From assembly GCF_035978755.1 (NCBI RefSeq), contig NZ_CP108414.1, positions 8,308,001-8,372,000 of the forward strand: DNA of 64,000 bases, written 5' to 3'. The stretch comes from Streptomyces sp. NBC_01298. Lineage in GTDB: Bacteria; Actinomycetota; Actinomycetes; Streptomycetales; Streptomycetaceae. The translations under genes were made by a program, and so were the position numbers. Of this stretch, positions 50,802 through 60,046 are shown one piece after another. The notes under the pieces were generated by a model, which was not told the DNA's origin, did not search any database, and saw nothing but the letters and a program-made list of their open reading frames with translations. How positions within the stretch are numbered: position 1 is the first letter of the stretch; each line of letters opens with the position of its first letter.

Positions 50802-50906
50802 GCGAGGAACCTACCCTCAGCCTTCCCAGATCGATCGTCGGCCTCCCGTCTCCAAGGGCGACGGGCTCCTTGGGAGCGGCGCCGAATGGTTGCGGGACAG
50901 CCCTTA

Positions 50907-51140
50907 GAGGGCCTGCCCGAGCGACTGCCCTACCCGCCGCCTTTGGCGTGCGCGTGGAGGTCCTCTTCAGGCAGGAGCAGTTCGAGACCGCGACCACGGC
51001 CGGGACGCCCGACAGCCTCCACGTGGTCGCCGCCCTCGCCGAGGCGCAGCAGAAGGCCGACGCGATCGATCGCCGCGCTGCGCCCGGGGTACGGCAGTAG
51101 GTTCCCGTACTGGGCCATCCCCTTCAAGCTGCCGGCCGCG
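50907..51140 (+). pseudogene. Second remnant of the NAD-dependent DNA ligase, beyond the IS
   Basis: Frame 2 reads VRVEVLFRQEQFETATTAG, then ALAEAQQKADAIDRR. These match Lig[18 protein letters not shown] and [15 protein letters not shown] of the intact copy. The next frame reads FPYWAIPFKLPA, like [13 protein letters not shown]. The order and spacing fit a ligase with internal losses. Between the first remnant and this one, roughly 100 codons including the KxDG site are missing. Confidence 0.6.
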
Positions 51141-51257
51141 GCTGCACCCGGTGCCCGAGCAGCCGTTCCGCGGCCTTCGGCGAGACCCGCCGGGTCGGCA
51201 AAGGCTCCACGATCTCGGCCGAGTCGGTCCGCTACGCGATCCCGGCCGAGGCCGACT

Positions 51258-52028
51258 TCAGTGTCCAGGAATGACGTCAACATTATTCTGCGACAGAATC
51301 TTAAGAAGCAAATCGAATTTGGAAATTGGCCCGCCGTGGATATCCATGACTGCAGACAGGGATGAGCGTGCGACGGAAATGTTCCGCCAAATCAGCCGAA
51401 CCGGGGCGCCTTGGAGGTAATCCTCGAGGCGCTCATCCAGTTCGGTGAAACTCTGCCCGATATATCCACCTGGGCCACGGAAAGCCTCGCCAATCGCGCA
51501 GAAGAAACTCGCGACATCCTTGATGTCATCACCTCTCATGATGATCTCTCGAGGGGGAGTCGAATGCTCCCCCTTGGAGGCGGATTCGGCGTATCTGAGC
51601 CCGGCTACGGCCAGCCACGCTTCACGGTCCCCGACCCGAAGCGTGCGCCATTCATCACGCCGCGGTGGGGAAATTCGGAACCTCTCCCACAACCCGCGGG
51701 CCTCGGCAGGCGGAGGCACCCCCGTTTCTGCCGTGATGACTAGATATTCCGGCGTATCTCCGGCGACTGGCTTGGCGCCCCACAGCGCGTGGCGCCCCAT
51801 GGGTCGGCCTTCGGTGTCGAGGACAAGGACCTCGATGTCACCCCCAAGCGTCTCGATCGGCGCGTCCAGGGTCGGCCGCACAAGCCTGAAGGTGACTCGG
51901 GCGTTCTCGGCTTCAAGGAGCGCGCCGAAGTCGTCGTAGCTGTAGTGCCCGACGAAAAACCCTTCCAGATCACAAGCGAATACGAATTCGTCGCTTCCCT
52001 CGAACCAGACGGAGTATTTTACCGACAA
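51258..52028 (-). CDS. Barstar-family (ribonuclease inhibitor-like) protein
   Basis: About 256 residues. The last 90 resemble barstar: REIIMRGDDIKDVASFFCAI, GEAFRGPGGYIGQSFTELDE, RLEDYLQGAPVRLIWRNISV. The N-terminal 140 residues (YSVWFEGSDEFVFACDLEGF, FVGHYSYDDFGALLEA) form another domain. Barstar binds and neutralises barnase-type RNases, so an immunity role is inferred. The start used is TTG 52028 with GGAAGG upstream; TTG 52094 overlaps the ligA stop as TTGA and would couple the two genes. No barnase gene is seen. GC is lower than in the neighbours. Confidence 0.65.
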   Translation of the reverse strand: MSVKYSVWFEGSDEFVFACDLEGFFVGHYSYDDFGALLEAENARVTFRLVRPTLDAPIETLGGDIEVLVLDTEGRPMGRHALWGAKPVAGDTPEYLVITAETGVPPPAEARGLWERFRISPPRRDEWRTLRVGDREAWLAVAGLRYAESASKGEHSTPPREIIMRGDDIKDVASFFCAIGEAFRGPGGYIGQSFTELDERLEDYLQGAPVRLIWRNISVARSSLSAVMDIHGGPISKFDLLLKILSQNNVDVIPGH

Positions 52029-52090
52029 CGTCGCCCACCTTCCATCGGGGCCCGCTGTACGCGGGCCCGCCCTCACGCAGTCGCTTTCGA

Positions 52091-54148
52091 TCAATCCTGG
52101 GGGAGATGCTCGGCGACCAGTGCTGCGAAATCCTCGGGGGTGAGGATGCGGATGCCGAGCTCCTCGGCCTTGGCGCGCTTGGAACCGGCCTTCTCGCCGG
52201 CCACCAGGAGGGTGGTGCGCTTGGAGACGGAGGAGGAGGCCTTGCCGCCGGCGCGTTCGATGAGCTCGTTCATCTCGTTGCGCGAGAGAGCGGCGAGGGC
52301 TCCGGTCATCGAGCCGGTGACGACCACGGCGTCCCCCGCCAGCGGGCCGGCCTCGCCCGCTGCTGAGGCATCGGCCCCGGCCTCACCCGTGGGGGTGGGG
52401 CGCTGGGGCTCGGTGACCTGAGTGCCGACCCGCTGGGCGGTCAACTTGTCGAGGAGCGGGGCGAGCTCGAGGAGTTCGGCGGCGACCACACGGGCCTTCT
52501 CGACTCCGATGCCGGGGACCTCGGCGAGGGTGTCGGCGTCGGCGGCGCGGATGGCGGCGAGGGAGCCGAAGTGGGCGGCGATGCGGCGGGACATGGTGCG
52601 GCCGGTGCCGCGGACGCCGAGGGCGCAGAAGACCCGGTTGAGGGGTTGGTCGCGGGCTGTCTCGAGGGCGGCGAGCAGGTTGTCGGTGGAGGTCTCGCCC
52701 ATCCGGTCGAGGCCGAGGAGTTGGTCCCGGGTCAGGGTGAAGAGGTCGGCGATGTCGGCGACCAGGCCGGACTCGACCAGTTGGACGGCGCGGGTGCCGC
52801 CGAGGCCCTCGATGTCGAGCTGGTCGCGGCCGGCCGCGTAGATGACGGATGCTACGGCCTGGCAGTTCCGGCCCCGGACGCAGCGCCAGCGCTGCTCGGA
52901 GCTGTCGATCTCGTCGCCGCAGCGCGGGCAGGCGGCGGGGAAGACGATCGGGGTCTCGGCGCCGGTGCGCTGGTCGACCAGCGGGGCCTCGACGCGCGGG
53001 ATCACGTCACCGGCTCTGAAAACGTAGCAAAGATCGCCGATCATCAGGTCGCGGCGGGTGATGTCGGCCGGGTTGTGGAGGGTGGCGTAGGTGACGGTGA
53101 CGCCGTCGATGACGACCGGTTCGAGGACGGCGCGCGGGGCGATGATGCCGGTGCGGCCGACGTTCCACTCCACCTCCAGCAGGCGGGTGACCTTGTGCTC
53201 GGCGGCGAGCTTGCGGGCCACCGCCCAGCGCGGGGCGCGGGAGCCGCTGCCCGCCTGGTGGCGGTCGGCGGCGGTGTCGGCCTTGACGACGACGCCGTCG
53301 ATACCGAAGGGGAGGGCGCTGCGCAGGTCGGCGATCGCGTCGATCCGCTGCTGGGCGTCGTCCAGGGTCTCGCAGCGCAGCGGGGCCGCGGCGGTGTCGG
53401 CGGCCGTGTTCGCCCCCAGGGTGGCCAGCCGGGCCAGCAGGCCGCTGTGCGAGAGGTCGAGGTCCAGGCCGATGGCGTCGTAGGCGAAGAAGGTCAGCTC
53501 GATCCGGTACGGGCGGTCCTTGGCGCGCAGGGTGCCGGCCGCGCCGCTGCGCGGGTGGGCGAAGGGGGCGGCCTCGTGGGCGATCCGGATCCGGTTCGCC
53601 TCCTCGAACTGGGCGGTGGTCAGCAGCACCTCGCCGCGCAGTTCGACGTCGATCGGCTCGCTGAGCACGGCGGGCAGGCCGAGGATCGCGTCGGCGGCGT
53701 GGGTGATGTCCTCGCCGGCCAGGCCGTCGCCCCGGGTGAGCATCTGCACCAGCTTGCCGCCCCGGTAGCGGGCGGCCATCGCGAGGCCGTCGAGCTTGGG
53801 CTCCACGCACCAGCCGGCCACCGGGCGGCCGAGCCGGCGCTCCAGGCCGGCCGCCCAGTCGGTGAGCTCGGTGGCGTCGAAGACGTTGTCGAGGGAGAGC
53901 ATCGGGACGGAGTGCGGCACGTCGCCCTGAACGGCGCCGCCGGCCACCTTGCCGGTCGGGGAGTCGGGCAGCACCTCACCGGGGTGGGCGTCCTCGTACG
54001 CGGTGATGGCGCGCAGCAGCGCGTCGTATTCGTCGTCGCCGAGCGGCGTGGAGCCGTCGGTGTAGTACGCGGCCGAGGCCGCGACGGCGGTGGCGACCGC
54101 GTCGGCGTAGGCGTCGGCGGAGAGCGGGGAGGAGCTGGTTTCCGTCAT
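52091..54148 (-). CDS. ligA: NAD-dependent DNA ligase LigA, probable paralogue
   Basis: A 685-residue ligase sealing nicks with NAD. In order: Ia domain ([19 protein letters not shown]), adenylation domain with [19 protein letters not shown] (nucleophile Lys in KLDG), OB fold ([20 protein letters not shown]), a Zn finger with four Cys ([22 protein letters not shown]), HhH domains ([33 protein letters not shown]) and a C-terminal BRCT ([20 protein letters not shown]). All catalytic motifs look intact. Streptomycetes usually have one housekeeping LigA elsewhere, so this copy beside a ligase pseudogene and a barstar gene is probably a second, acquired gene. The ATG is at 54148. Confidence 0.92.
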   Translation of the reverse strand: MTETSSSPLSADAYADAVATAVAASAAYYTDGSTPLGDDEYDALLRAITAYEDAHPGEVLPDSPTGKVAGGAVQGDVPHSVPMLSLDNVFDATELTDWAAGLERRLGRPVAGWCVEPKLDGLAMAARYRGGKLVQMLTRGDGLAGEDITHAADAILGLPAVLSEPIDVELRGEVLLTTAQFEEANRIRIAHEAAPFAHPRSGAAGTLRAKDRPYRIELTFFAYDAIGLDLDLSHSGLLARLATLGANTAADTAAAPLRCETLDDAQQRIDAIADLRSALPFGIDGVVVKADTAADRHQAGSGSRAPRWAVARKLAAEHKVTRLLEVEWNVGRTGIIAPRAVLEPVVIDGVTVTYATLHNPADITRRDLMIGDLCYVFRAGDVIPRVEAPLVDQRTGAETPIVFPAACPRCGDEIDSSEQRWRCVRGRNCQAVASVIYAAGRDQLDIEGLGGTRAVQLVESGLVADIADLFTLTRDQLLGLDRMGETSTDNLLAALETARDQPLNRVFCALGVRGTGRTMSRRIAAHFGSLAAIRAADADTLAEVPGIGVEKARVVAAELLELAPLLDKLTAQRVGTQVTEPQRPTPTGEAGADASAAGEAGPLAGDAVVVTGSMTGALAALSRNEMNELIERAGGKASSSVSKRTTLLVAGEKAGSKRAKAEELGIRILTPEDFAALVAEHLPQD

Positions 54149-54367
54149 AAGAACATCATCCTGACCAGCACTGACAATCCGAACGACCGGTTCCGCATCG
54201 GCTGCTACGCGCCGGGGCGGCCGATGCGGCTTCCGGGTCGGGGGCCGACTCCTGACCAGTCCGGCTCGGCGCCGTCGAACTGTCACAACTCACCGTCTTC
54301 GACGTGGACTTGACGAGCAGGTGCACAGGCGGCCGACCCGCTGACAGCCGCCCCTTCCCGGTCGCCG

Positions 54368-55540
54368 TCACCGCCCCAGGACGCGGTCCGTGGCGAGCGA
54401 GGGGTCGACGAGGATCTTGGCGTGCTCCTCGGGGTCGGCCAGTGCCTCGAAGGCGGTCGCGACCCCTGGCAGCCCGACGCGTCCGGTGAGCAGGTGGGAG
54501 GCGTCCAGGGTGCCGTGTGCCAGTGCGTGGAGGGTGTCGCGGAACTCCAGGGGCGTGTACCCGACGGCGAACCGCAGGTCGAGCTCCTTGTTCACCGCGA
54601 GGGACGGGCGCAGGGTGTCGGGGCCCATGCAGACCCCGACGACGACCACGCGGGAGTGCAGGGGTGCGGCGGCCAGGATGCCGTCGAGCATGCCGGGTAC
54701 GCCGACACATTCGAACACCACGGGCCGCTTGGGCCGGGTCGCGCCGATCCTCTGCAGGGCGCGCCAGGAGGTCCACCACGGCAGGGGGAGCCGGGCCAGG
54801 CCTTCCAGAGCGTCGATGCCCGCGTTGTACTCGTCGGGCATGGTGGTCATGAAGCCGTGCCGGGCCGCGAGTCCGTCCCAGGGCGATGCGACGGCGGGGT
54901 CGACCACGATGTCGGCTCCGCACTTCGCCGCCAGCGCCCGGCGGCCCGCCGAGTAGTCGCTCGCCACCACGGTCGCGGTTCCCCGGGCCTTGAGCACGGA
55001 GATCACCGCGAGACCCACCGGACCGCAGCCCAGGACGACCGCCACGTCCTTGCGCGTCACCTCACCGCGGTTGACCGCGTGCCAGGCCACGGCCATCGGT
55101 TCGGTGAGTGCCGCGAGGTCCGCCGGCAGGCCGTTCGGGACGGGCAGGGTCAGGGCCTCCTGGACGACGACGAGTTCGGCGAAGCCGCCCGGGGCGTGTG
55201 CGGACAGGCCGACACCATCGACCTGCCGGCCGCGCCGCACGAGGGGGACCGTGACGACCGGTGTGCCGGGCCGGATGGTGCCGGCGCACCACGGTCCCCG
55301 GTCGGCCACTTCGCCGAAGATCTCGTGTCCGAGCACGACCTGCTGGCCGGAGCGGGCGTAGCGCGGGTAGCCGCACAGATCGAGCGCGTCCGCCAGTTCG
55401 TCCGCGTGGAGTCGGCTGTGCAGGTCCGAGCCGCAGATCCCGCAGCGCTTGACCTCGACCAGCAACTGGCCCGCGCCGGGACGCGGGACGGGCAGGTCGA
55501 CGACCTCCAACCGCCCCCGGGTCAGGCTCACGGCCCTCAT
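54368..55540 (-). CDS. Zinc-dependent alcohol dehydrogenase (medium-chain)
   Basis: A 390-residue MDR dehydrogenase. The catalytic zinc residues lie in VKRCGICGSDLHS and VVLGHEIFGEV, and the NAD(P) fold has VVLGCGPVGLAVISVLKARG. The structural-zinc cysteine cluster is not obvious. The C-terminal part contains GYTPLEFRDTLHALAHG. It probably oxidises a secondary alcohol to a ketone, the substrate of the Baeyer-Villiger enzyme encoded just upstream. The ATG at 55540 overlaps the TGA of that gene, so the two are translationally coupled. Confidence 0.87.
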   Translation of the reverse strand: MRAVSLTRGRLEVVDLPVPRPGAGQLLVEVKRCGICGSDLHSRLHADELADALDLCGYPRYARSGQQVVLGHEIFGEVADRGPWCAGTIRPGTPVVTVPLVRRGRQVDGVGLSAHAPGGFAELVVVQEALTLPVPNGLPADLAALTEPMAVAWHAVNRGEVTRKDVAVVLGCGPVGLAVISVLKARGTATVVASDYSAGRRALAAKCGADIVVDPAVASPWDGLAARHGFMTTMPDEYNAGIDALEGLARLPLPWWTSWRALQRIGATRPKRPVVFECVGVPGMLDGILAAAPLHSRVVVVGVCMGPDTLRPSLAVNKELDLRFAVGYTPLEFRDTLHALAHGTLDASHLLTGRVGLPGVATAFEALADPEEHAKILVDPSLATDRVLGR

Positions 55541-57015
55541 GAGGCGTCCTTGGCGGGGCCCGTGGCGAGGTGATAGGCCCCGGGCTTCCACCGGACCGCC
55601 TGACGGCGGTACCGGAAGGTCCAGTCCGGATAGATGGTCGCGTTGCGTCCGTTGGCGTCCCGGTAGAAGCTCACGCAGCCGCCGAGCTCCCACACCGACT
55701 TCGCCAGCTTGCGGTCGAGGTCCGCGTTGTAGGCATCGTGGGTGCGCCGGTCCACCTCGATGGACGTCGAGCCGGAGACGTCGAGCGCGCGGACGGCGTT
55801 CTTCACGTGCTCCGCCTGGGCCTCGATCATGTAGACCATGGAGCTGTGGCCCAGGCCGGAGTTGGGCCCGAGGAACATGAAGAAGTTCGGGAAGCCGGGC
55901 ACGGACACCCCCAGGTACGCGCGCGGAGAACCCGCCCAGGCCGCGCTCAGCAGCTCCCCGTCACGGCCGCGCACCTTCTCGGCGAAGGGGATGTCGGTGA
56001 CGTGGAAGCCGGTGCCGAAAATGATGGTGTCCACCTCCCTCTCGGTCCCGTCCGCGTCGATGACGCTGTGCTCGCGGACCTCGCGCAGCGCCCGGGGAAC
56101 GAGCTCTACGTTCTCCTTCTGCAGCGCCGGATACCAGGCGTTGGACGGTACGACGCGTTTGCAGCCCAGGGTGAAATCAGGCGTCAGGGACCGGCGCAGG
56201 GCCGGGTCCGCGACCTGGCTCGTCAGGTGCCGGCGTGCCAGGCGTTCGACGACGCGCATCAGCCGGGGGTGCTTGGCGAAGCCGAGCACCAGCAGCTCCT
56301 TGGCCACGTACGCCTTGGCGCGCTCGGCCCGCTGCAGGCGGGGCCGGGCCCGGAACCCCGCGCGCTCCGCCTCGGGGATCGGCCGGTTGTCGTGCGGGGT
56401 GATCCACGGGGCGCTGCGCTGGAACACGTACAGCCTGCCGACGCGGTCGGCTATCTCGGGGACGTACTGGATGGCGGAGGCGCCCGTGCCGATCGACGCC
56501 ACGCGCTCCCCGGCCAGGTCGTGGGAGTGGTCCCACCGCGCCGAGTGCATGACCTTGCCGCGGAAGCGGTCGATGCCCGGGACGTCGGGGAGCCTGGGCT
56601 CGGTCAGCGGGCCCACCGCGCTCACCAGCACCCGGGCCGTCCACCGGCCCTCGCTGGTCTCCACGTGCCAGAGCTGGTCCGCCTCGTCCCACCGGGCCTC
56701 CAGGACCTCCACTCCGGTGCGCAGGTGCGGCCGCAGCCCGAACCGGTCGAGGCAGCGCCCCAGGTAGGCCTGGATCTCCGGCTGGGGGGAGTACGTCGCG
56801 GTCCAGTCCGGGTTGGGCGCGAAGGAGAACGAGTAGAGGTGGGAGGGGACGTCGCACCGGCAGCCGGGGTAGGTGTTGGAGTGCCAGACGCCCCCGGGCT
56901 CCGGCGCCCGTTCGAAGATGAGGAAATCGGAGAACCGTGAGGCGAGCAGGGCCCGCCCCAGCCCGATTCCGGAGAAGCCGCTGCCGACGATGAGGACCCG
57001 GACGTGCTGGATCAC
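55537..57015 (-). CDS. Flavin-containing Baeyer-Villiger-type monooxygenase
   Basis: A 492-residue FAD/NADPH monooxygenase. VRVLIVGSGFSGIGLG at residues 5-20 binds FAD. FRGKVMHSARWDHS is an exact FxGxxxHxxxW Baeyer-Villiger fingerprint, and ASIGTGASAIQYVPEIADRV is the NADPH-binding loop. It should insert oxygen next to a ketone to give an ester or lactone. The GTG at 57015 has AAGGGA upstream. It sits between the MFS transporter and the alcohol dehydrogenase on one strand, which suggests uptake, alcohol oxidation and ester formation in one catabolic or biosynthetic route. Confidence 0.9.
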   Translation of the reverse strand: MIQHVRVLIVGSGFSGIGLGRALLASRFSDFLIFERAPEPGGVWHSNTYPGCRCDVPSHLYSFSFAPNPDWTATYSPQPEIQAYLGRCLDRFGLRPHLRTGVEVLEARWDEADQLWHVETSEGRWTARVLVSAVGPLTEPRLPDVPGIDRFRGKVMHSARWDHSHDLAGERVASIGTGASAIQYVPEIADRVGRLYVFQRSAPWITPHDNRPIPEAERAGFRARPRLQRAERAKAYVAKELLVLGFAKHPRLMRVVERLARRHLTSQVADPALRRSLTPDFTLGCKRVVPSNAWYPALQKENVELVPRALREVREHSVIDADGTEREVDTIIFGTGFHVTDIPFAEKVRGRDGELLSAAWAGSPRAYLGVSVPGFPNFFMFLGPNSGLGHSSMVYMIEAQAEHVKNAVRALDVSGSTSIEVDRRTHDAYNADLDRKLAKSVWELGGCVSFYRDANGRNATIYPDWTFRYRRQAVRWKPGAYHLATGPAKDAS

Positions 57016-57137
57016 GTAGGTCGTCCCTTCTGCGTGTCTGCGTGAGGTGTTGGTGAGGTGCGGCTCAAGCGCGGGCCCAAGCGCGAGCCCGCGCTCGCGC
57101 TCGTTCCCGTGGCCGTGCCCGAGCAAATGACCGCGCG

Positions 57138-58577
57138 TCAGGGCGTGTTCGCCGCGGCGAGCATCGCTTCGCGGTCGCCCCGGACGGATCTCGACGCCAG
57201 GAGCATCCCGGCGGCCGCTACGCCGAAGGCGAGCGGAACGGTGAGCGTCAACGCCGTCCGCAGACCGTGGGCCGAGGCCTCGGACGCGGACTGCGCACCA
57301 CCGGCCAGGGCGTCGGACAGCATGCCGACCAGTACGGGTCCGCCCGCTCCTCCGAGCAGGTAGCCGACGGCGAACAGCAGGCCCAGGGCGCCCGAGCGCT
57401 GCTCGGGCCGGATGACGTCGGAGACCACGGGGACGGCGGCGGCGAGGTAGACGACGCCGAGCAGGTAGCCCAGGCTCAGGAACGCCACGAGCTGCCACAA
57501 CGCCCCCCGGCCCGCGAGGAGTCCGGCGAAGGAGAACACCGCGGCGCCGGCCAGGCTGAGGGCCGCCGCCCGGACCCGCGCCTCGGACGATCGCCGGGCG
57601 GCCCGGTCCAGGAGCCGGCCTCCGGCGAACAGGCCGATGAGGCCGGTCACCCCGACCACGACGCCGCCCACCAGGCCGGCGCCGACCAGGGAGAGGCCGT
57701 AGTAGCGCTGGAGAACGGGGGTGAGGAAGGTGCCGATCGCGTAGGCCGCGAAGTTGTACCCGGCGAACGCGAGGAGCATGCCGTACATCGAGCGCACCTT
57801 CAGCAGGGCGCGCAGGGTGCTGCCGCCGCGCCCGCCCGGCGCGGGATGCCGGGTGCCGACGGGACCATCGGCCGCCAACGGTTCGCGGGCCACCGGTACC
57901 TCGCCAACCGGTACGTTGCCCACCTGTACGTCGGCCACCTGTACGTCGCCCACCGGGTCGGCGGCGCCCCGCCCGGGCTCGCGGATCCGAAGCACCAGGA
58001 GGGCGACGACGAAGCCGGGCAACGCCGCGATGAGGAACGGCGCCCGCCAGCTGTCGAACGCGACGGCGAGCCCGCCGGCCGTGAGGAAGGCGAGCAGGGT
58101 GCCGACCGGGAATCCGAGCATGAACAGCGAGTGGGCCCGGGAGCGGCGCTCGCTCGGATAGAGGTCCGACAGCAGGGACCCGGTGGCGGGCGCGTAACTG
58201 GACTCGCCGACACCGACGCCGACCCGGGACGCGAAGAACCCCCAGAAGCTGGTGAGCAGTCCGCCCGCCGCGGTGAAGGCGCTCCACACGAACAGGCCCC
58301 AGCCCGCGACGGCCGCGCGCGGGACCCGGTCGGCCAAGCGCCCCAGCGGGACCCCGGCGAGCGCCGCGACGAGCACGAACGCCGAAGCCAGAATTCCGAC
58401 TTGTGTGTCGTCGAGCCCGAACTCGTCCTTGATGGGCTCCAGTACGACCGACGGCAGGGCCCGGTCGTAGAAGTTGAGCAGGTTGCCCACGAACAGCAGA
58501 CCCAGCACGTAGCCCGCCCGGGAAGGCGGTGCGGCCGGGCGGTCCGAGGACTCGGGCGGGGTGAGGGAGCGTGCCAC
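57138..58577 (-). CDS. MFS transporter (Spinster-like) with repeat-bearing central loop
   Basis: A 479-residue, roughly 12-helix transporter (LLFVGNLLNFYDRALPSVVL, GVPLGRLADRVPRAAVAGW, ASRVGVGVGESSYAPATGSL). The central cytoplasmic loop holds a short VxV-type repeat (PVGDVQVADVQVGNVPVGEV) encoded by five 15-bp units. The start used is the GTG at 58577 with AAGGGA nine bases upstream; a longer frame crosses the regulatory region. It is first in the operon with the monooxygenase and dehydrogenase and divergent from the PucR regulator. It probably imports or exports the substrate or product of those enzymes. Confidence 0.85.
   Translation of the reverse strand: MARSLTPPESSDRPAAPPSRAGYVLGLLFVGNLLNFYDRALPSVVLEPIKDEFGLDDTQVGILASAFVLVAALAGVPLGRLADRVPRAAVAGWGLFVWSAFTAAGGLLTSFWGFFASRVGVGVGESSYAPATGSLLSDLYPSERRSRAHSLFMLGFPVGTLLAFLTAGGLAVAFDSWRAPFLIAALPGFVVALLVLRIREPGRGAADPVGDVQVADVQVGNVPVGEVPVAREPLAADGPVGTRHPAPGGRGGSTLRALLKVRSMYGMLLAFAGYNFAAYAIGTFLTPVLQRYYGLSLVGAGLVGGVVVGVTGLIGLFAGGRLLDRAARRSSEARVRAAALSLAGAAVFSFAGLLAGRGALWQLVAFLSLGYLLGVVYLAAAVPVVSDVIRPEQRSGALGLLFAVGYLLGGAGGPVLVGMLSDALAGGAQSASEASAHGLRTALTLTVPLAFGVAAAGMLLASRSVRGDREAMLAAANTP
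57889..57963. repeat. Five tandem 15-bp repeats inside the MFS gene
   Basis: Units such as CCCACCTGTACGTCG begin at 57889, 57904, 57919, 57934 and 57949. The units differ by one to a few bases. Being a multiple of three they keep the frame and encode the VGDVQ / VADVQ / VGNVP / VGEVP series of the central loop. Confidence 0.85.
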
Positions 58578-58619
58578 AGGAGAGGTCCCTTCGACGGTGA
58601 AGAGCGCCCGATATGGCAT

Positions 58620-58725
58620 CCGGAACAAGGTCGCCACGAGCTCCGCCACAGTGTCGCCGCGGTCCTGCGCGCGGGCTACGGAATCCGCACCAGCATGCGG
58701 GCGACAACTTTGTTCTCCGGAACAA
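58620..58725. promoter_or_regulatory. Operator-like sites between the PucR gene and the MFS operon
   Basis: TTGTTC-TCCG-GAACAA at 58710-58725 is an inverted repeat ending 22 bp before the PucR-type gene start. A direct copy of its right half with flank, CCGGAACAAG, recurs at 58620-58629, about 43 bp upstream of the MFS start. One regulator could control both promoters from these sites. Confidence 0.5.
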
Positions 58726-58747
58726 GATCCGTGGATAGCCTGACACC

Positions 58748-59950
58748 ATGGAACCCGAGACGCCCACGGCCTGGCCGGTACGCCGGCGGATGCCGGACCT
58801 CGCCGCACTCGACGGGCCGACGCGCGCGGCCGTGGCCGCCGCCGTCGCGCGCCTGAGCACGCTGCACGAGGTCTTCGCCGACCGGTTCCTGGTGTCGGTC
58901 CGCAGCCATGTCCCCGGCTACGCGGTCCTCTCGGACGAGGACATCCGGGCCTCCGCCCGACGGTTCATGGACATCCTCGTCTCGGAGCTGACCTCGCTCC
59001 GGGTTCCCGACGCCGCGCTGCGCGAGATGCTCGGGCGCTACGCCGTCGAGCGCGCCGCCCGGGGAGTTCCGCTCGACGTGCTCGCCCTCGGCTACCAGTT
59101 GGGGTCGCGGGAGATGCTCGTCCTCCTGGACGAGGTCGCGGCCGAGGTGGACCTGCCCGCCGACCTCTTGCTCGCGGTCCACGACAGCACCTGGGAGTTC
59201 TCCAACGAGGCGTCCGCCGTGTTCGCCCGGGTCCAGCACGACCTGGCCGTGGAACGGGCCCACTTCGACGCCGAACGCCGCTCGGCCTTCGCGGCCGGTG
59301 TGCTCGGCGGCAGCCTCCCGGCGGAGCGGATCAACCGGGACGCGCACCTCTACGGGCTCGTCCCGCAGGCCCCCCATCTGGCGCTCGCGGCGCGCGCGGT
59401 GTCCGCCGACGAGGCCGACGCGGTCCGCCGCGCCGTCGCCGTGGCGGTGCGCGTCCCGGCGGACCGCCTGCTGCTCGCGCAGATCGGCCCGGACCTCGGC
59501 TTCATCGTGCCGAGAGCGCCGGAATCCCTCGCCGGCCACCTGGTGGCGGTCGGTCCGCCCCTTCCCCTCGACCGGCTCGCCGCCGGCTTCGAGGAGGCGG
59601 CCCTGGCGCTGGACACCGCCCTGCGGTTCGCCATGTCGGGGGTGGTGCGCCTCGGCGACCTCGGACCGCGGCCGCTCGTGCTGTCCGGCGACCGCACCGC
59701 CGAGGGGCTCGCCGTACGCCACCTGTCGCCGCTCGACGCCGCGGGCCGGTCGAACGCCGATATCGAGGAGACCGCGCGGACGTACCTCGCCTGCGACCAG
59801 AACGTACGTGACGCCGCCCGGCTGCTGGCGGTGCACCCGAACACCGTCCGGTACCGGGTGAACCGCTTCCAGCAGCTCACCGAGCTGGACCTGCGGCGCA
59901 CCGAGGACCTGGTGACCGCGTGGTGGCTGCTCAACCGGCGACGGGGCTGA
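58748..59950 (+). CDS. PucR-type transcriptional regulator
   Basis: A 400-residue regulator. A long helical sensor part (LSTLHEVFADRFLVSVRSHV, DVLALGYQLGSREMLVLLDE) precedes a middle domain and the C-terminal PucR HTH: AARTYLACDQNVRDAARLL-like helices (TARTYLACDQNVRDAARLLA) followed by VHPNTVRYRVNRFQQLTELD and TAWWLLNRRR. Such regulators usually activate divergent catabolic genes in response to a pathway compound. The ATG at 58748 begins shortly after a palindrome, and the control target is inferred to be the divergent MFS-monooxygenase-dehydrogenase operon as well as itself. Confidence 0.88.
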   Translation: MEPETPTAWPVRRRMPDLAALDGPTRAAVAAAVARLSTLHEVFADRFLVSVRSHVPGYAVLSDEDIRASARRFMDILVSELTSLRVPDAALREMLGRYAVERAARGVPLDVLALGYQLGSREMLVLLDEVAAEVDLPADLLLAVHDSTWEFSNEASAVFARVQHDLAVERAHFDAERRSAFAAGVLGGSLPAERINRDAHLYGLVPQAPHLALAARAVSADEADAVRRAVAVAVRVPADRLLLAQIGPDLGFIVPRAPESLAGHLVAVGPPLPLDRLAAGFEEAALALDTALRFAMSGVVRLGDLGPRPLVLSGDRTAEGLAVRHLSPLDAAGRSNADIEETARTYLACDQNVRDAARLLAVHPNTVRYRVNRFQQLTELDLRRTEDLVTAWWLLNRRRG

Positions 59951-60046
59951 GGTGGGGAAAGGCCGCCGGGAGTGACCTTCAGGGTCCGTTAAGGACGGTC
60001 TGCGCATGCTCGGTCCCCCTCCCCGACCGATCCAGGACCCCTCCTC

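Larger units (their letters stand above)
49613..50904 (+). mobile_element. IS5-like insertion element remnant with 15-bp imperfect inverted ends
   Basis: The left end at 49613-49627 reads AAGGCTGTCCCGTAA. The reverse complement of 50890-50904 reads AGGGCTGTCCCGCAA, giving 13 of 15 matches, and both ends are flanked by TA. Inside are a frameshifted IS5-type transposase and, on the other strand, a DUF7677 gene. At 1.3 kb it is longer than a simple IS of this kind, so it may have captured cargo or be two nested ends. It interrupts a DNA ligase pseudogene. Confidence 0.6.

Noticed and set aside
51141..51274. Continuation of the ligase pseudogene (GETRRVGKGSTISAESVRYA)
   Set aside because: The segment is protein-like but I could not match it to any part of LigA, so it is left unassigned.
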